DNA from: an uncultured Allorhizobium sp.
Lineage (GTDB): Bacteria > Pseudomonadota > Alphaproteobacteria > Rhizobiales > Rhizobiaceae
Direction of reading: 5' to 3'
DNA: 64,000 nucleotides
Assembly: GCA_958439205.1 (NCBI GenBank)
Contig: OY288189.1
Coordinates: 3,425,001 to 3,489,000 of the forward strand
Position 1 is the first letter of the stretch. Each line of letters opens with the position of its first letter. Below the pieces are notes generated by a model. It was not told where the DNA came from and searched no databases. It worked only from the letters and a program-made list of their open reading frames with translations. The translations under genes and the position numbers were made by a program. Positions 18,631-28,954 of the stretch are shown piece by piece.

Positions 18631-19095
18631 ATGGCTCTTTACGAACACGTATTCCTTGCCCGGCAGGATATGTCCGCTCAGCAGGTTGATGCCCTCGTCG
18701 AACAGTACAAGGGTGTCATCGAAGCAAATGGTGGCAAGGTCGGGCGCGTAGAAAACTGGGGCCTCAAGTCCCTGACCTACCGCATCAACAAGAACCGCAA
18801 GGCTCACTACGCCCTGATGGACATCGAAGCTCCGGGTGCAGCGATCCACGAAATGGAACGCCAGATGCGCATCAACGAAGACATCCTTCGTTACATGACC
18901 ATCGCCGTTGAAGCCCACGAAGAAGGCCCGTCTGCCATGATGCAGAAGCGCGACCGTGACGACCGTCCGCGTCGTGACGGCGACGACCGTGGCCCGCGCC
19001 GCGATTTCGGTGACCGTGGCGATCGTGGTCCGCGTCCGGACCGTGGTCCGCGCGAAGGTGGCTTCGAGCGTCGTCCGCGCGAAGACCGCGCGTAA
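18631..19095 (+). CDS. rpsF: 30S ribosomal protein S6
   Basis: This 154-residue protein starts at [13 protein letters not shown] (ATG at 18631), which matches S6 N-termini; an upstream in-frame start at 18598 is not family-like. The ferredoxin-like S6 domain spans about residues 1-100. It is followed by an unusually long tail of Arg-Asp-Gly-Pro repeats ([17 protein letters not shown] and onward). Such disordered charged tails are common in alphaproteobacterial S6. S6 dimerises with S18 on the 30S platform, and rpsR follows 23 bp later. Confidence 0.97.
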   Translation: MALYEHVFLARQDMSAQQVDALVEQYKGVIEANGGKVGRVENWGLKSLTYRINKNRKAHYALMDIEAPGAAIHEMERQMRINEDILRYMTIAVEAHEEGPSAMMQKRDRDDRPRRDGDDRGPRRDFGDRGDRGPRPDRGPREGGFERRPREDRA

Positions 19096-19118
19096 TCTGA
19101 GCAATAGGAGAACACACA

Positions 19119-19367
19119 ATGGCTGATGCATCCTCTTCTCAGGCACGTCGTCCCTTCCATCGTCGTCGCAAGACCTGCCCCTTCTCGGGCGCGAATGCTC
19201 CGAAGATCGACTACAAGGACGTCCGTCTCCTGCAGCGCTACATTTCTGAGCGCGGCAAGATCGTTCCTTCGCGTATCACCGCAGTTTCCCAGAAGAAGCA
19301 GCGCGAACTGGCCCAGGCCATCAAGCGCGCCCGCTTCCTCGGCCTGCTGCCTTACGTCGTAGCGTAA
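19119..19367 (+). CDS. rpsR: 30S ribosomal protein S18
   Basis: This 82-residue basic protein contains the S18 core ([20 protein letters not shown] and [10 protein letters not shown], with [20 protein letters not shown]). It binds 16S rRNA as a heterodimer with S6. ATAGGAGAACACACA upstream of the ATG provides a good ribosome site. It is the second gene of the rpsF operon. Confidence 0.98.
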   Translation: MADASSSQARRPFHRRRKTCPFSGANAPKIDYKDVRLLQRYISERGKIVPSRITAVSQKKQRELAQAIKRARFLGLLPYVVA

Positions 19368-19375
19368 TCTGATTG

Positions 19376-19405
19376 GAAGCCTGCCGGCTTTTGCCGGCGG
19401 GCTTC
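19376..19405 (+). terminator. Strong intra-operon hairpin after rpsR, without a T-run
   Basis: GAAGCCTGCCGG pairs with CCGGCGGGCTTC (one T-G wobble) around CTTTTG, starting 8 bp after the rpsR stop. ATCCC follows instead of a T-run. It could attenuate transcription or protect the 3' end of the rpsF-rpsR message relative to the DUF2232 and rplI genes downstream. Confidence 0.55.
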
Positions 19406-19548
19406 ATCCCTTCCGCGTTGGGCGCGGATCGGAACCGACCGCCAGGTGGCGCGCTTTCGCGACATCCGGCGAAATCCCATGTTGGGGATGCTTGCACGAG
19501 ATCGCTCAAGCCCCTCCCCTAACTGCTAGAACCAGCAGGACAGCGACG

Positions 19549-20526
19549 TTGCAGAAACTGGATGCGAAATTGCTGACGACCGGCTTTGTTGCCGGCATTA
19601 CCGCCGCCCTGCTTGTGCTGGGTGCTGCGGCACAGCCGACGCTTGCCTCCATTCTCTATGCGGCTTCCGCTCTTCCCGTTCTCATCGTTGGCCTCGGCTG
19701 GGGCAATGTCGCGGCAATCACCGCGATCGTGACCGCCGCACTGCTTGGCACGATCAGCGTCTCGCCGATGTTCGCCTTCGGCATGGCGATCTTTACCCTG
19801 GCACCCGCCGGCTGGCTGGCCCATCTGTCGAGCCTTGCGCGCCCCGCATCCGAGATCGGTGGCCCGGACCATCTGATCGCCTGGTATCCGCTCTCCGACA
19901 TTCTTCTGCAGCTCTGCAGCTTCGTCACGATCGCCGTCGTCGTGCTTGGCGTCATCATCGGCTTTGGCCCTGAATTCACCGGCCAGCTGGTGGATGCGAT
20001 GGCGCAGGCAATGAATTCGCAGGATCCGGCCATGGCACCGGATGCCGTGGCACTCGAGCAGCTGAAGCGCAGCATGGTCGTACTTCTGCCGATCATCCAG
20101 GGCGGCACCTGGGTGCTGCTGCTCACCATGATGTATTACATCGCCATGCGGATCGTGACGACTTCCGGCCGAAACAAGCGTCCGCGCGAAGACTTTCCGT
20201 CGGCGCTCCGGATGAACCGCAACACGGTCTTCATCTTCCTCGCCGGCATCATCGCCTGCTTCATCGGCGGCGTGCCCGCGATGATCGGTGCGACCGTCTG
20301 CGGCACCTTCGGCGCCGGCTTCCTGATGGCGGGCTTTGCCTCGCTGCATCACAAGACACGCGGCAAGGACTGGCGTCTGCCGGCACTCGTGCTTGCCTAT
20401 CTCTCTTCGATCATGCTGCTTCCGCTCATGATCCCCTTCATCATCGGCCTCTCGGACACCCGACGGACCGTTGCCCTTACGCCGGCCCAAAAGGCCGCCC
20501 CTTCAAACTCCGATACTGACAACTGA
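19549..20526 (+). CDS. DUF2232 family membrane protein
   Basis: This is a roughly 325-residue polytopic membrane protein with about eight hydrophobic helices (for example [34 protein letters not shown] and [17 protein letters not shown]). I recognise it as the DUF2232 protein that sits between rpsR and rplI in many alphaproteobacteria; its function is unknown. The start is uncertain: a TTG at 19549 (QKLDAKLL) has AGGA eight bases upstream, while another in-frame TTG at 19492 would add 19 residues. It is probably co-transcribed with rpsF, rpsR and rplI. Confidence 0.85.
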   Translation: MQKLDAKLLTTGFVAGITAALLVLGAAAQPTLASILYAASALPVLIVGLGWGNVAAITAIVTAALLGTISVSPMFAFGMAIFTLAPAGWLAHLSSLARPASEIGGPDHLIAWYPLSDILLQLCSFVTIAVVVLGVIIGFGPEFTGQLVDAMAQAMNSQDPAMAPDAVALEQLKRSMVVLLPIIQGGTWVLLLTMMYYIAMRIVTTSGRNKRPREDFPSALRMNRNTVFIFLAGIIACFIGGVPAMIGATVCGTFGAGFLMAGFASLHHKTRGKDWRLPALVLAYLSSIMLLPLMIPFIIGLSDTRRTVALTPAQKAAPSNSDTDN

Positions 20527-20539
20527 AAGGAACAGGATC

Positions 20540-21115
20540 ATGCAGGTCATTCTCCTCGAACGCATCGCAAAGCTCGGCCAGATGGGCGAAACCGTCAAGG
20601 TTCGCGACGGCTTTGCTCGTAACTTCCTGCTGCCGCAGGGCAAGGCGCTGCGCGCCAACGAAGCCAACAAGAAGCGCTTCGAATCCGAGCGCGCAACGCT
20701 CGAAGCTCGTAACCTCGAGCGCAAGTCGGAAGCCCAGACCGTTGCCGACGCTCTCGGCGGCAAGTCCTTCATCGTCGTCCGTTCGGCTGGCGAAACCGGT
20801 CAGCTCTACGGTTCTGTCGCTGCTCGTGACGTCGTTGAAATCCTGGCTGCCGAAGGCTTCAACATCGGCCGTAACCAGGTCGAGCTGAACACCCCGATCA
20901 AGGCAATCGGCCTGCACCAGGTCACGCTGCATCTGCATGCTGAAGTCGAACTCTCGGTCGAACTCAACGTTGCCCGTTCGTCTGAAGAAGCCGAGCGCCA
21001 GTCGAAGGGCGAAAGCCTCACCTCCGCCGACGCCATCTACGGCATCGACGAAGATGCGCTGCGTCCGGAAGACTTCTTCGATCCGGAAGCCGACATGGAC
21101 GGCGACGACGACTAA
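20540..21115 (+). CDS. rplI: 50S ribosomal protein L9
   Basis: This 191-residue protein starts at [16 protein letters not shown] with GAAAGGAACAGG upstream. The N-terminal rRNA-binding domain ([20 protein letters not shown]) is followed by the long connecting helix and the C-terminal domain ([18 protein letters not shown]). An acidic tail ([15 protein letters not shown]) extends beyond the usual 150 residues, as is common in rhizobia. It is the last gene of the rpsF operon and is followed by a canonical terminator. Confidence 0.98.
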   Translation: MQVILLERIAKLGQMGETVKVRDGFARNFLLPQGKALRANEANKKRFESERATLEARNLERKSEAQTVADALGGKSFIVVRSAGETGQLYGSVAARDVVEILAAEGFNIGRNQVELNTPIKAIGLHQVTLHLHAEVELSVELNVARSSEEAERQSKGESLTSADAIYGIDEDALRPEDFFDPEADMDGDDD

Positions 21116-21139
21116 TCTTTCAGCCAGTTGCTGAAACGG

Positions 21140-21167
21140 AACGCCCGGATTTTTTCCGGGCGTTTTT
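21140..21167 (+). terminator. Rho-independent terminator of the rpsF-rplI operon
   Basis: AACGCCCGG and CCGGGCGTT form a perfect 9-bp stem around a T-rich loop, followed by TTTTT. It starts 25 bp after the rplI stop. Confidence 0.92.
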
Positions 21168-21260
21168 CGTTGGTGCCTTGCTAGAATGGAGCCCTGCCAG
21201 GCCGATTCGGCGAATGTCACAGTCAACCGAAAAGATCGGATCCTTGGGCTTTTTCTAAAG

Positions 21261-21289
21261 TTGACAGGGCGTGCCTGTGAATCAATGTG
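21261..21289 (+). promoter_or_regulatory. Possible dnaB promoter
   Basis: A consensus TTGACA at 21261-21266 stands 110 bp before dnaB. The sequence 17 bases later, AATGTG, is a poor -10 element, so only the -35 is convincing. Confidence 0.3.
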
Positions 21290-21370
21290 GGTTGCGCTGC
21301 GAGCCATTTCGCCGGCCCAGCTTCTCGCTATGGTGCAGCCACCGCCGACACACTGATTGGATGCGAACGA

Positions 21371-22867
21371 ATGAATGATGCTGCGCGCAAACTGAGCCCG
21401 GTCCAATCGACCGAGCCGCTCTATCGGGAGGCTCCGAACAATATCGAAGCCGAACAGGCCTTGTTGGGCGCGATCCTCGTCAACAACGATGCCTTCTATC
21501 GCGTGTCGGACTTTCTCAAGCCCGAGCATCTCTACGAGCCGCTGCACCGGAAGATCTTCGAGGTGGCGTCCGAGATCATCCGCATGGGCAAGACGGCGAA
21601 CCCCGTCACCATTAAGACCTTCCTGCCGGCCGACCAGAAGGTCGGCGATCTCACGGTTGCGCAGTACCTCGCGCGTCTGGCTTCCGAAGCGGTCACGATC
21701 ATCAATGCGGAAGACTATGGTCGCGCTATCTATGACCTCGCGCTCCGCCGCTCGCTGATCCAGATCGGCGAGGACGTGGTCAACATTGCCTATGACGCGC
21801 CGCTCGACATGCCGCCGCAGGCGCAGATCGAAGACACCGAGCGCCGCCTCTTTGCGCTCGCCGAAAACGGTCGCTACGACGGCGGCTTCCAGTCCTTCTC
21901 GGACGCGGTTGCCCAGGCCGTCGACATGGCCGGGGCTGCCTTCGAGCGTGACGGCAATCTCTCCGGCATCTCGACCGGCATCATGTCGCTCGATGCCAAG
22001 ATGGGCGGGTTGCAGCGGTCCGACTTGATCGTGCTTGCCGGACGTCCGGGTATGGGCAAGACCTCGCTGGCGACCAACATCGCCTGGAACATCGCCGCTG
22101 CCTACGAGCCGGAAGTGTTGCCGGACGGCTCGTTCAAGGCGAAGAACGGCGGCGTCGTCGGCTTCTACTCGCTCGAAATGTCGGCCGAACAGCTCGCCAC
22201 CCGTATCATGTCCGAGCAGACGGAAGTGTCGTCGTCGAAGATCCGCCGCGGTGACATCACCGAGCATGAATTCGAGAAGCTCGTCGGCTTTTCCCAGACC
22301 ATGCAGAAGGTGCCGCTGTTCATCGACCAGACCGGTGGTATCTCGATCGCCCAGCTCGCCGCGCGTGCCCGCCGTCTGAAGCGCCAGCGTGGCCTCGACT
22401 TCCTCGTCGTGGACTATATCCAGCTGATGACCGGTGCCGGCAAGGCGGGTGAAAACCGCGTGCAGGAAATCACCCAGATCACGACGGGCCTGAAGTCGCT
22501 CGGCAAGGAACTCGCCGTGCCGATCGTCGCGCTGTCGCAGCTCTCGCGTCAGGTTGAAAGCCGCGAAGACAAGCGCCCGCAGCTCTCCGACCTTCGCGAA
22601 TCGGGCTCGATCGAGCAGGACGCCGACGTCGTGCTCTTCGTGTTCCGCGAGGAATACTACGTGAAGAACCTTGAGCCGCGCGATCTGGCCGATCCGAAAT
22701 ATCCGGAATGGGAAGCGCATATGGAAAAGGTGAAGGGCACGGCCGACGTGATCATCGCCAAGCAGCGTCACGGACCGACCGGCACCGTCAAGCTCGCCTT
22801 CCAGTCGGAGTTCACCCGCTTTGCGGACCTCGCCGAGCCGAGTTTCGTTCAATACGAAGAGCCATGA
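21371..22867 (+). CDS. dnaB: Replicative DNA helicase DnaB
   Basis: This 498-residue hexameric helicase unwinds DNA at the replication fork. The N-terminal domain (EAPNNIEAEQALLGAILVNN) precedes a RecA-like ATPase with Walker A GRPGMGKTS, Walker B DFLVVDYIQLM and the DnaB signature LSQLSRQVESREDKRPQLSD. The ATG at 21371 matches the family start; an upstream in-frame GTG/TTG extension to 21287 would add a cysteine-rich tail that is not family-like. There is no sign of an intein in the P-loop. The gene is monocistronic between two terminators. Confidence 0.97.
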   Translation: MNDAARKLSPVQSTEPLYREAPNNIEAEQALLGAILVNNDAFYRVSDFLKPEHLYEPLHRKIFEVASEIIRMGKTANPVTIKTFLPADQKVGDLTVAQYLARLASEAVTIINAEDYGRAIYDLALRRSLIQIGEDVVNIAYDAPLDMPPQAQIEDTERRLFALAENGRYDGGFQSFSDAVAQAVDMAGAAFERDGNLSGISTGIMSLDAKMGGLQRSDLIVLAGRPGMGKTSLATNIAWNIAAAYEPEVLPDGSFKAKNGGVVGFYSLEMSAEQLATRIMSEQTEVSSSKIRRGDITEHEFEKLVGFSQTMQKVPLFIDQTGGISIAQLAARARRLKRQRGLDFLVVDYIQLMTGAGKAGENRVQEITQITTGLKSLGKELAVPIVALSQLSRQVESREDKRPQLSDLRESGSIEQDADVVLFVFREEYYVKNLEPRDLADPKYPEWEAHMEKVKGTADVIIAKQRHGPTGTVKLAFQSEFTRFADLAEPSFVQYEEP

Positions 22868-22871
22868 GATC

Positions 22872-22904
22872 AAAGGGCGCCCCGAGAGGCGCCCTTTTCT
22901 TTTC
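22872..22904 (+). terminator. Rho-independent terminator between dnaB and azlD
   Basis: AAGGGCGCC and GGCGCCCTT form a perfect stem around CCGAGA, followed by TTCTTTT. The A-run on the left side could also let it serve the convergent azlCD transcript. Confidence 0.88.
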
Positions 22905-22908
22905 GTGA

Positions 22909-23211
22909 CTAGAGCCCCGCAGTCCTCAAGGCCGCAACGGTGACAACGCCGGAGGCTGCGGCTGGCAGAAGCGGCAGGCGAGTCGCGGCGACGGCCACAA
23001 CAGCGCAGCCGATCGTCTCCGCCCAGCCGGTCGCAAAAGCTGTGGGTGCGACCACGGCCATCAGCACCGAGGGCGGAATGGCCGAAAGGATCTCCTCGGC
23101 ATTTGGCGACAGTTTCAGGAGCCGTCCAACAAGCAGCCCCGCTTGGCGGGTCGCAATAGTGGCAATCGCCATGGCGAGGATCGCGAGGAAAGTGGTCGGG
23201 TCGATCGTCAT
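22909..23211 (-). CDS. AzlD-family branched-chain amino-acid exporter, small subunit
   Basis: This 100-residue protein has about three hydrophobic helices (FLAILAMAIATIATRQAG, VLMAVVAPTAFATGW and GCAVVAVAATRLPLLP), the AzlD/YgaH pattern. With an AzlC partner it exports branched-chain amino acids or analogues in other bacteria. Its start overlaps the azlC stop by 4 bp (ATGA type), so the two subunits are probably made in fixed ratio. Substrate is inferred from family only. Confidence 0.88.
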   Translation of the reverse strand: MTIDPTTFLAILAMAIATIATRQAGLLVGRLLKLSPNAEEILSAIPPSVLMAVVAPTAFATGWAETIGCAVVAVAATRLPLLPAAASGVVTVAALRTAGL

Positions 23212-23921
23212 GCCTTGACCTCCCGCTTCAGCAGCGATGCCAGGGCTGCGATGGCGACACCACCGAGAGCGCCGCCGAGGATATTCCAGACACCCGGCAC
23301 GTAGCGGTGCACCAAAAGAGCGCAGGCGCCGCTGCCGATCAGAATGAGACCGGTGCGACGGCCGCGCCAGAAGCCGGCAATCAGGATGACGAAGACAGCG
23401 GGGAAAACGAAGTCCATGGCAATCACAGCCGGGTCGCCGACCAGACGTCCCAACAGCGCACCGATGAGACTCGACAGCACCCAGGCCGCATAGAAGGGCA
23501 AGGCTGCGCCGAAGAACCAGGCTGGGGTCAACCGATGCTCGCGGGCGCGAAATTCTGCGACGGCCCAGATCTCATCGGCGAGGAAGAGCATCGACATCAC
23601 CTTCTGCCGGCCGGAGAAGTCCACCATATGCCGCGAGATCGAGGCTCCCATCAGGACATGACGGATGTTGACGAGAAGGGCGGCCATGCCCAGCGCCGCC
23701 ATGCTTGCCGGATGGGTCCAGATGTCCATCGCCACGAATTGCGAACCACCGGCAAAGACCAGCGCACTCATCAGCATGGCCTCGAGCGGAGACAGCCCCT
23801 TGGTGGCGGCAACGGCGCCGAAGACGAGACCGATCGGCACGACGGCGACCGTGAGGGGAAGGATGGCGTGAAAGCCCTGGCGCATCTCCAGGCTCGGCGC
23901 GGATGTCATGACGTCTCCCAT
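23208..23921 (-). CDS. AzlC-family amino-acid exporter, large subunit
   Basis: This 237-residue protein has about five to six membrane helices. Family motifs are visible: PIGLVFGAVAATKGLSPLEA, FAGGSQFVAMDIW and NIRHVLMGASISRHM. It pairs with the AzlD protein encoded immediately downstream. The AraC-type gene encoded just upstream on the same strand is a likely regulator, since AraC-azlC-azlD clusters are common in rhizobia. Confidence 0.9.
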   Translation of the reverse strand: MGDVMTSAPSLEMRQGFHAILPLTVAVVPIGLVFGAVAATKGLSPLEAMLMSALVFAGGSQFVAMDIWTHPASMAALGMAALLVNIRHVLMGASISRHMVDFSGRQKVMSMLFLADEIWAVAEFRAREHRLTPAWFFGAALPFYAAWVLSSLIGALLGRLVGDPAVIAMDFVFPAVFVILIAGFWRGRRTGLILIGSGACALLVHRYVPGVWNILGGALGGVAIAALASLLKREVKA

Positions 23922-23978
23922 GCGAGGTTATATCGCTGGGATAGATGTGTCAGTGGCCGGGGTCTTGAAGGAAAGTGA

Positions 23979-24842
23979 TCAGCCTGCGCGGAAGACGGCG
24001 GGGGTCAGTCCGGTGCGCGCCTTGAACTGGCGGGTCATATGCGCCTGATCGGCAAAGCCACAGGCCGCTGCCGTGTCAGACGGGGTCGCACCGGAGCGTA
24101 GAAGATGGCGGGCGTGGCGGATGCGCATGTCCGTCTGGAAGGCATGCGGCGTGATGAAATAGTGCTTGCGGAAGGCCCGGATCATGTGGGCGCGGTTGAG
24201 GTTCGCCACTTTCGCCAGTGCTTCGAGGCCGATCTCCTCGTCGAAATGGGCGGCGATATGGTCACGCACCCGACGCATCGCGAGCGGTTCGCTGTGATCA
24301 GGCGCGCGGATGATCGCGCTGCCGTGGCGGGCAAACATGGTGGCGAGAACACAATACATGCTCTCCTCACCCTCGAGTGCTGCGACCTCGCCGCTCTCGA
24401 TCCGGCGATGGGCGAGGTTGAAGGCATTGGCGAGCTCCGGGTCGGTCAGCAGCTGGCGACCGAAGCTCGGCATGCCATGGAAGGCGCGGCCCGTCACGTC
24501 CTCGATGATATCGGTCAGAAGCGCGACCTCGGGATAGATCATCCGATAGCGATAGCCGTCCGGCGCACCGGGCTGGCCGTCATGGATCTCACCCGGATTG
24601 ATCAGGTAGAGCGCGCCGGGGCCCGTGTGTTCGCGCGTGCCACGAATGTTTGCCACCTGGCAGCCGACCTCGATCGCGCCGATCGAAAAGGTGTCGTGGG
24701 AATGCGGCGAGAATTCATGCGTGATGAACGATGCCGTCAGGCATTCCATGTCGCGAAAACGCCCGTCCCGCCAGAAGCGAGTTCGCTCCTTGCGTGAGAC
24801 CGGATTGGCCTCGGCGGCCTCCTGCTGCGAAACACTGTGCAT
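23979..24842 (-). CDS. AraC-family transcriptional regulator
   Basis: This 287-residue protein has an N-terminal cupin-like ligand-binding domain (HSHDTFSIGAIEVGCQ and GALYLINPGEIHDGQP) and a C-terminal double helix-turn-helix (IGLEALAKVANLNRAHMIRA and SDTAAACGFADQAHMTRQFK). It lies upstream of azlC on the same strand with a gap of 57 bp, so it may control azlCD and be co-transcribed with it. The effector is unknown; an amino acid is the natural guess from context. Confidence 0.9.
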   Translation of the reverse strand: MHSVSQQEAAEANPVSRKERTRFWRDGRFRDMECLTASFITHEFSPHSHDTFSIGAIEVGCQVANIRGTREHTGPGALYLINPGEIHDGQPGAPDGYRYRMIYPEVALLTDIIEDVTGRAFHGMPSFGRQLLTDPELANAFNLAHRRIESGEVAALEGEESMYCVLATMFARHGSAIIRAPDHSEPLAMRRVRDHIAAHFDEEIGLEALAKVANLNRAHMIRAFRKHYFITPHAFQTDMRIRHARHLLRSGATPSDTAAACGFADQAHMTRQFKARTGLTPAVFRAG

Positions 24843-24926
24843 AGCAGCATAATATCGGGCCGCCGCATTTTCGTCTTGAAGAAAAGTGCTAGGGTCGGCG
24901 CATCGATCAACTGACCCGAAGCCTTC

Positions 24927-26093
24927 ATGACAGACCGTTTCACCATTCTCGATGCGCCGGAAGAGTTTCTTTCGGCACCGCTACGCCTGACCGTGGATCT
25001 CTCGGCGATCGCCGAGAACTGGCGAGAGATGGCACGCCGCTCGGGCAAGGCGCGGGCTGCTGCCGTCGTCAAGGCGGATGCCTATGGTCTTGGCATCGAA
25101 GATGTCGGCCAGGTGCTTTACCGCGCTGGTGCCCGCGACTTCTTCGTCGCCGTGCCGGCGGAAGGAGCGACACTCCGCCCCTATGCGCCCGAGGCCCGCA
25201 TCTTCGTGCTCTCAGGCATCTGGCCTGGCCAGGAAGAAATCTTCTTCGAGAACGATCTGGTCCCCGTGATCGCATCAGAGGAGCAACTCGCCTTCTGGAT
25301 GGCCGTGCTCACCGAGCGCGGCCCCTACCCTTGCGCCCTGCATGTCGATACCGGCTTCAACCGGCTGGGGCTGCCGATGGCTGATGCGCTGGCGCTGACC
25401 GACGACGTTTCGCGCCCGGCCAGCCTCGATCCGGTTCTCGTGATGAGCCATCTCGCCTGCGGCGATAATCCGTCTTCGCCGATGAACCGCCAACAACTCG
25501 AGAAATTCCGCACGGTTAGCGCGGCTTTCGAAGGTGTTGATTCCAGTCTATCGGCCTCGGCCGGTATCTTCCTCGGCTCCGACTACCACTTCGATCTCAC
25601 CCGCCCCGGTATCGCGCTTTACGGTGGCGAGGCGGTCAACAGCGCCAGGAACCCGATGCAGCCGGTGGTCAAGGCCGAGGCACGCATCCTGCAGATCCGC
25701 GAGGCCAAGGCGGGCGAAAGCGTTTCTTACGGCGCAACGCATGTGCTCGGTCGCGACAGCCGTCTTGCCGTAGCAAGCGTCGGTTATGCCGATGGCTACC
25801 TGCGCAATCTTTCCGGTTCCGGCATTGCCCTGCGCGACACTGGTCTTCCCGGCGCTCATGGGGTGATCGCGGGCAAGCGCGTTCCCGTGATTGGTCGGGT
25901 CACTATGGACCTCACCATATTCGACGTTACCGATCTGCCTGACAATGCGGTGCGCAGCGGCGATTACGTCGAACTTCTCGGCCCCTCGATGCCACTCGAC
26001 GACGTCGCTCGCGCCGCCGGCACGATCGGCTACGAGATGCTGACGGGGCTGGGTCTGCGCTATGAACGCATCTACCTTGAGGGGGAAGACTGA
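24927..26093 (+). CDS. alr: Alanine racemase
   Basis: This 388-residue PLP enzyme interconverts L- and D-alanine for peptidoglycan synthesis. The PLP lysine is K49 in VVKADAYGLG. The catalytic tyrosine lies in GESVSYGATHVL. The substrate-binding and C-terminal beta-domain motifs SVGYADGYLRNL and GRVTMDLTIFDV are present. It is divergent from the AraC gene. The order dnaB-alr-radA-cvpA-purF is characteristic of rhizobia; here azlCD, the AraC gene and parDE are inserted in it. Confidence 0.95.
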   Translation: MTDRFTILDAPEEFLSAPLRLTVDLSAIAENWREMARRSGKARAAAVVKADAYGLGIEDVGQVLYRAGARDFFVAVPAEGATLRPYAPEARIFVLSGIWPGQEEIFFENDLVPVIASEEQLAFWMAVLTERGPYPCALHVDTGFNRLGLPMADALALTDDVSRPASLDPVLVMSHLACGDNPSSPMNRQQLEKFRTVSAAFEGVDSSLSASAGIFLGSDYHFDLTRPGIALYGGEAVNSARNPMQPVVKAEARILQIREAKAGESVSYGATHVLGRDSRLAVASVGYADGYLRNLSGSGIALRDTGLPGAHGVIAGKRVPVIGRVTMDLTIFDVTDLPDNAVRSGDYVELLGPSMPLDDVARAAGTIGYEMLTGLGLRYERIYLEGED

Positions 26094-26165
26094 GGTCTGG
26101 CACAAGTATATTTGTTCTGCTATTGTTCCAGCCATTCCAAATCTCCTCACCGAACGGAGCACATC

Positions 26166-26474
26166 GTGCGGAACATTCAGTTGAGCAAGCAAGATGCTGA
26201 ATTTGTCGAGGAACAGATGAATTCCGGGCTTTACGACAGTGCCGACGCGGTCGTCACGGCCGGCCTTGCGCTGCTGCGAGAGCAGGAGGAAGCCACTCTT
26301 CGCAAGCTCATCCAGGAGGGAATTGATGACGTTGAGGCGGGACGTGTCATGAGCTTCGACAGCGCAGAGGAACTCACGGCCTACATCATGGGGATGGCGG
26401 GGGAACGGGAGGATGGGACCACGTCGTCTGGTGCTGACCAAGAGGGCACTCCGCGATCTTCGCGCGCATTATGA
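26166..26474 (+). CDS. parD: ParD-type antitoxin
   Basis: This 102-residue protein has an N-terminal ribbon-helix-helix domain (RNIQLSKQDAEFVEEQMNSG followed by SADAVVTAGLALLREQE), the ParD/CopG pattern that binds its own promoter, and a C-terminal helix that masks the toxin. The start is a GTG at 26166. Typical ParD antitoxins end near residue 85. Here the frame runs about 20 further residues (DGTTSSGADQEGTPRSSRAL) into the parE gene, a 62-bp overlap. The last part looks like unselected sequence from reading parE in another frame. Confidence 0.88.
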   Translation: MRNIQLSKQDAEFVEEQMNSGLYDSADAVVTAGLALLREQEEATLRKLIQEGIDDVEAGRVMSFDSAEELTAYIMGMAGEREDGTTSSGADQEGTPRSSRAL

Positions 26475-26721
26475 CTACATCCTCGAATTCGACCCCGTCG
26501 CCGCTAAACGTCTTCTGCACGAAATCAACAGAAAGATGGAGTGGATCGCCGAGCTGGGTATCACCGGCGCTCCTCGCTCATTCATCCCCGGACTGAGAGC
26601 CTTTCCCTTCAAGAACCGATGCATCTATTTCACGATCTCTGATGATGCGATCACCGTGCTACGCGTCGTGCACGGCCGTCAGAACATCTCCCCCGACGAT
26701 TTCCCTGAAAGCGACCTGTAA
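26413..26721 (+). CDS. parE: RelE/ParE-family toxin
   Basis: This 102-residue protein shows the ParE/RelE fold signature: RLVLTKRALRDLRAHYDYIL at the start, then RSFIPGLRAFPFKNRCIYFT and the C-terminal strand ITVLRVVHGRQN. ParE toxins poison DNA gyrase; RelE relatives cut mRNA. The tail composition fits ParE better, but the target cannot be read from the sequence. It overlaps parD by 62 bp and ends 3 bp before radA, so the module is wedged tightly into a housekeeping region. Confidence 0.88.
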   Translation: MGPRRLVLTKRALRDLRAHYDYILEFDPVAAKRLLHEINRKMEWIAELGITGAPRSFIPGLRAFPFKNRCIYFTISDDAITVLRVVHGRQNISPDDFPESDL

Positions 26722-26724
26722 TTC

Positions 26725-28128
<1,404 letters not shown>

Positions 28129-28137
28129 TCCGGTCCG

Positions 28138-28156
28138 ACGCGTGAGACCCACGCGT
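28138..28156 (+). terminator. Small inverted repeat between radA and cvpA
   Basis: ACGCGTG and CACGCGT form a perfect 7-bp stem around AGACC, 9 bp after the radA stop. No T-run follows, so its role as a terminator is uncertain. Confidence 0.4.
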
Positions 28157-28217
28157 TCCGGCGGTATCGCGGTGACATCAATGCCGGCTTTTGCCGGTGG
28201 CCCTGGAGTTGGAATTT

Positions 28218-28829
28218 ATGCCCATCACAATTTTCGACGGTATCGTCATCGGCGTCGTCCTGTTTTCAGCGGTGCTGGCGATGGTGCGCGGCTTTTCGCG
28301 TGAAGTGCTCTCCATCGCAAGCTGGGCAGGCTCGGTCGCGGCAGCCTATTATCTCTATCCCCTGCTCGTCCCCTATCTGATGAACTACACCAGCGACGAG
28401 CGCATCGCGCTTGCCGGCTCGGCGGGCATCATCTTCCTGATCGCCCTGATCATCATCTCCTTCATCACCTCGCGCATCGCCGATTTCATCATCGACAGCC
28501 GCATCGGCGCGCTCGACCGGACGCTCGGCTTCCTGTTCGGTGCTGCCCGCGGCCTGCTTCTGCTGGTCGTCGCCGTCGCCTTCTGGAACTGGCTGATCGA
28601 TTTCCGCCAGCGTCCCGACTGGGTCAACGAATCCAAGTCGAAGCCCTTCCTTGATTCGCTGGTTCTCAAGCTGGAAGCCGTTTTGCCTGAGGATATCGAG
28701 CCGCAGATCCGCGAGCGCATCCTTGGCCGCGAAGACACCGAAGCCGGCACTGCTGGCGAGACGGCACCAGCCGAGCAGGCGCCTGCCGACCAAGCCCCGG
28801 CCGAACAGGCTCCGGCCCCGAGCAACTGA
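28218..28829 (+). CDS. cvpA: CvpA family membrane protein
   Basis: This 203-residue protein has four hydrophobic helices in the first 150 residues (FDGIVIGVVLFSAVLAMVRG at the start, with the typical RGFSREVLSIASWAGS motif). A low-complexity Ala/Pro/Glu/Gln tail (repeats of PAEQAPADQA) follows. CvpA was named for colicin V production in E. coli and lies before purF there as well as here. Its molecular role is unclear, though envelope stress has been suggested. I chose the ATG at 28218, with GGAG ten bases upstream, over an in-frame start at 28191. Confidence 0.92.
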   Translation: MPITIFDGIVIGVVLFSAVLAMVRGFSREVLSIASWAGSVAAAYYLYPLLVPYLMNYTSDERIALAGSAGIIFLIALIIISFITSRIADFIIDSRIGALDRTLGFLFGAARGLLLLVVAVAFWNWLIDFRQRPDWVNESKSKPFLDSLVLKLEAVLPEDIEPQIRERILGREDTEAGTAGETAPAEQAPADQAPAEQAPAPSN

Positions 28830-28954
28830 TCGTTTCGCGGCCAACAGCCGCGCGACCTTAAGACAAGACAGACGCCGCCGGATCGGGACAGACCGGCGGC
28901 TTCCCTGTTCAAAGCATACCACCCGCGTCTGTCCCCGGAGCAAAGGCCCTCGCC

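Noticed and set aside
20477..22873. 798-residue open frame on the minus strand across rplI and dnaB
   Set aside because: It is antisense to two certain genes and spans their terminator and promoter; the product is low-quality Arg/Leu/His-rich sequence.
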